A stretch of DNA of 6,745 bases, from positions 1-6,745 of the forward strand of contig CATWBR010000248.1 of NCBI GenBank assembly GCA_958349075.1. Direction: 5' to 3'. The translations under genes and the position numbers were made by a program. This document shows positions 5,992-6,745 of this stretch, piece by piece. Numbering within the stretch: the first letter of the stretch is position 1; every line of letters begins with the position of its first letter. Under the pieces are notes generated by a model, which was given only the letters and a program-made list of their open reading frames with translations, was not told where the DNA came from and ran no database searches. This DNA is from an uncultured Clostridium sp. (lineage in GTDB: Bacteria > Bacillota > Clostridia > Lachnospirales > Lachnospiraceae).

Positions 5992-6708
5992 TTAAATGTA
6001 CAGCTCAAATTTATCTCCCACGATCAACTGCAGTGACCGGTGGGAGGGCGTCCCGTCCGCATCGTTGGAAAGGCTGGCAATCGAAATAAGAGGATAGCCG
6101 GTGGAGAGGGACAGGTATTTGGCCTGTTCGTAGGTGGCGTACACGAGCTTGATTACCTTATAGCTGCTGTTGGTGAATTTTATGCCGTATTTTTCCGACA
6201 GGATGGAGAGCAGGGAGGCATTGTTTAAATCTTCATCGAGCAGGAAGGAAAAACGCTCGGGAAAACGTGAAAACTCGATGGCCACTGGGACTGAGTTCGC
6301 ATACCGGATACGTTCCAAAACAATTACCCTGGATCCGGGCGGAAGCTTTAAGGCCTCTTGATCTTCCTCCGTGGCCTCTTCGATTACAGATTTGATGGTC
6401 TTTGCTCCCGGAGTCTGGTTGGTTGCCTGGCAGATCTTTGTAAAACTGGTGTTATGGGCGATGTCACGGCGCAGCATGACCATGGAGATGAAAGTTCCCT
6501 TTCCGCGCTCCCGCACCAGCAGATTTTCCTTTTCCAGTTCTTTTAAAGCTTTCCGTACCGTGATACGGCTCACCTTGTATAAATCACACAATTCCAATTC
6601 CGTGGGGATCTTCTGCCCGCGTTTGTATACCCCGCTCTCAATATCCTTTCGAAGCTGCTCGGTCAATTGAAGATAGAGGGGAAGGATATTGTCATTTTTC
6701 AACTCCAT
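5992..6708 (-). CDS. GntR-family regulator, HutC/UTRA type
   Basis: A 238-residue regulator of the usual length for the HutC subfamily. The N-terminal winged helix-turn-helix spans about residues 10-75: PLYLQLTEQLRKDI, GxxIPTELEL, the recognition helix SRITVRKALKELE (47-59) and the wing VRERGKGTFI (65-74). A UTRA ligand-binding domain follows (about 85-232), with LPPGSRVIVLERIRYANSVP (122-141) and AIEFSRFP (143-150). UTRA regulators commonly sense sugar phosphates, amino-acid derivatives or similar small metabolites and usually repress a neighbouring transport or catabolic operon. No such operon is in view; it may lie to the right of the window. The ATG at 6708 is supported by GGAG with a 7-nt spacer. 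The gene converges on the GTPase-nuclease gene, so a shared function is not implied. Confidence 0.95.
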   Translation of the reverse strand: MELKNDNILPLYLQLTEQLRKDIESGVYKRGQKIPTELELCDLYKVSRITVRKALKELEKENLLVRERGKGTFISMVMLRRDIAHNTSFTKICQATNQTPGAKTIKSVIEEATEEDQEALKLPPGSRVIVLERIRYANSVPVAIEFSRFPERFSFLLDEDLNNASLLSILSEKYGIKFTNSSYKVIKLVYATYEQAKYLSLSTGYPLISIASLSNDADGTPSHRSLQLIVGDKFELYI

Positions 6709-6709
6709 T

Positions 6710-6724
6710 AGAATGCTCCATTCT
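6710..6724 (-). promoter_or_regulatory. Inverted repeat over the GntR ribosome binding site
   Basis: AGAATG and CATTCT form a perfect 6-bp inverted repeat with a 3-bp spacer just before the ATG at 6708. On the minus strand the ribosome-binding GGAG (6719-6716) covers the spacer and one base of the left arm. It could be an operator for autoregulation or an RNA hairpin masking the ribosome binding site; sequence alone cannot decide. Confidence 0.35.
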
Positions 6725-6730
6725 TTAAGT

Positions 6731-6736
6731 AATATA
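6731..6736 (-). promoter_or_regulatory. Possible -10 element of the GntR gene
   Basis: The minus strand reads TATATT here, which would place the transcript start near 6724 and make the leader only about 16 nt. The -35 region falls outside the window, so this is tentative. Confidence 0.3.
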
Positions 6737-6745
6737 ATTCCCAGC

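Overview
The window looks like chromosomal DNA from a Gram-positive anaerobe of the class Clostridia, most likely a Lachnospiraceae-type gut bacterium. This is inference from moderate GC content, AGGAG-type ribosome binding sites, compact U-tailed terminators and, most of all, a Tet(M)-like GTPase fused to a YacP-type NYN nuclease. No rRNA, tRNA, CRISPR array or mobile element is visible.

Left part (1-3034): a small catabolic-looking module. A LysR-type regulator (minus strand, 73-1035) is divergent from a two-gene operon: an RraA/HMG-aldolase-like protein (1319-2020) and a 6-phosphogluconate-dehydrogenase-like oxidoreductase with a DUF1932-type C-terminus (2096-2974). The divergent intergenic region carries one readable promoter on each strand. 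Between them lies a perfect 5-5-5 inverted repeat, centred about 66 bp upstream of the predicted operon start, where a LysR regulator would be expected to bind. The operon ends in a strong intrinsic terminator. Aldolase plus dehydrogenase suggests breakdown or interconversion of a hydroxy- or oxo-acid, but the substrate cannot be read from sequence.

Middle part (3089-5958): one large gene with its own promoter and terminator. It encodes an 897-residue protein with a complete EF-G/Tet(M)-like ribosomal GTPase, a short Cys/His-containing module, a basic disordered linker and a C-terminal NYN ribonuclease domain of the YacP/Rae1 type with its acidic residues intact. Stand-alone Rae1 cleaves mRNA in the ribosomal A site and Tet(M)-like GTPases bind the A-site side of the ribosome, so this single chain could be a GTP-controlled, ribosome-delivered mRNA nuclease. 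This is the most interesting item in the window.

Right part (5992-6745): a GntR-family regulator of the HutC/UTRA type on the minus strand, convergent with the GTPase gene. Its target is not visible here. A small inverted repeat overlaps its ribosome binding site.
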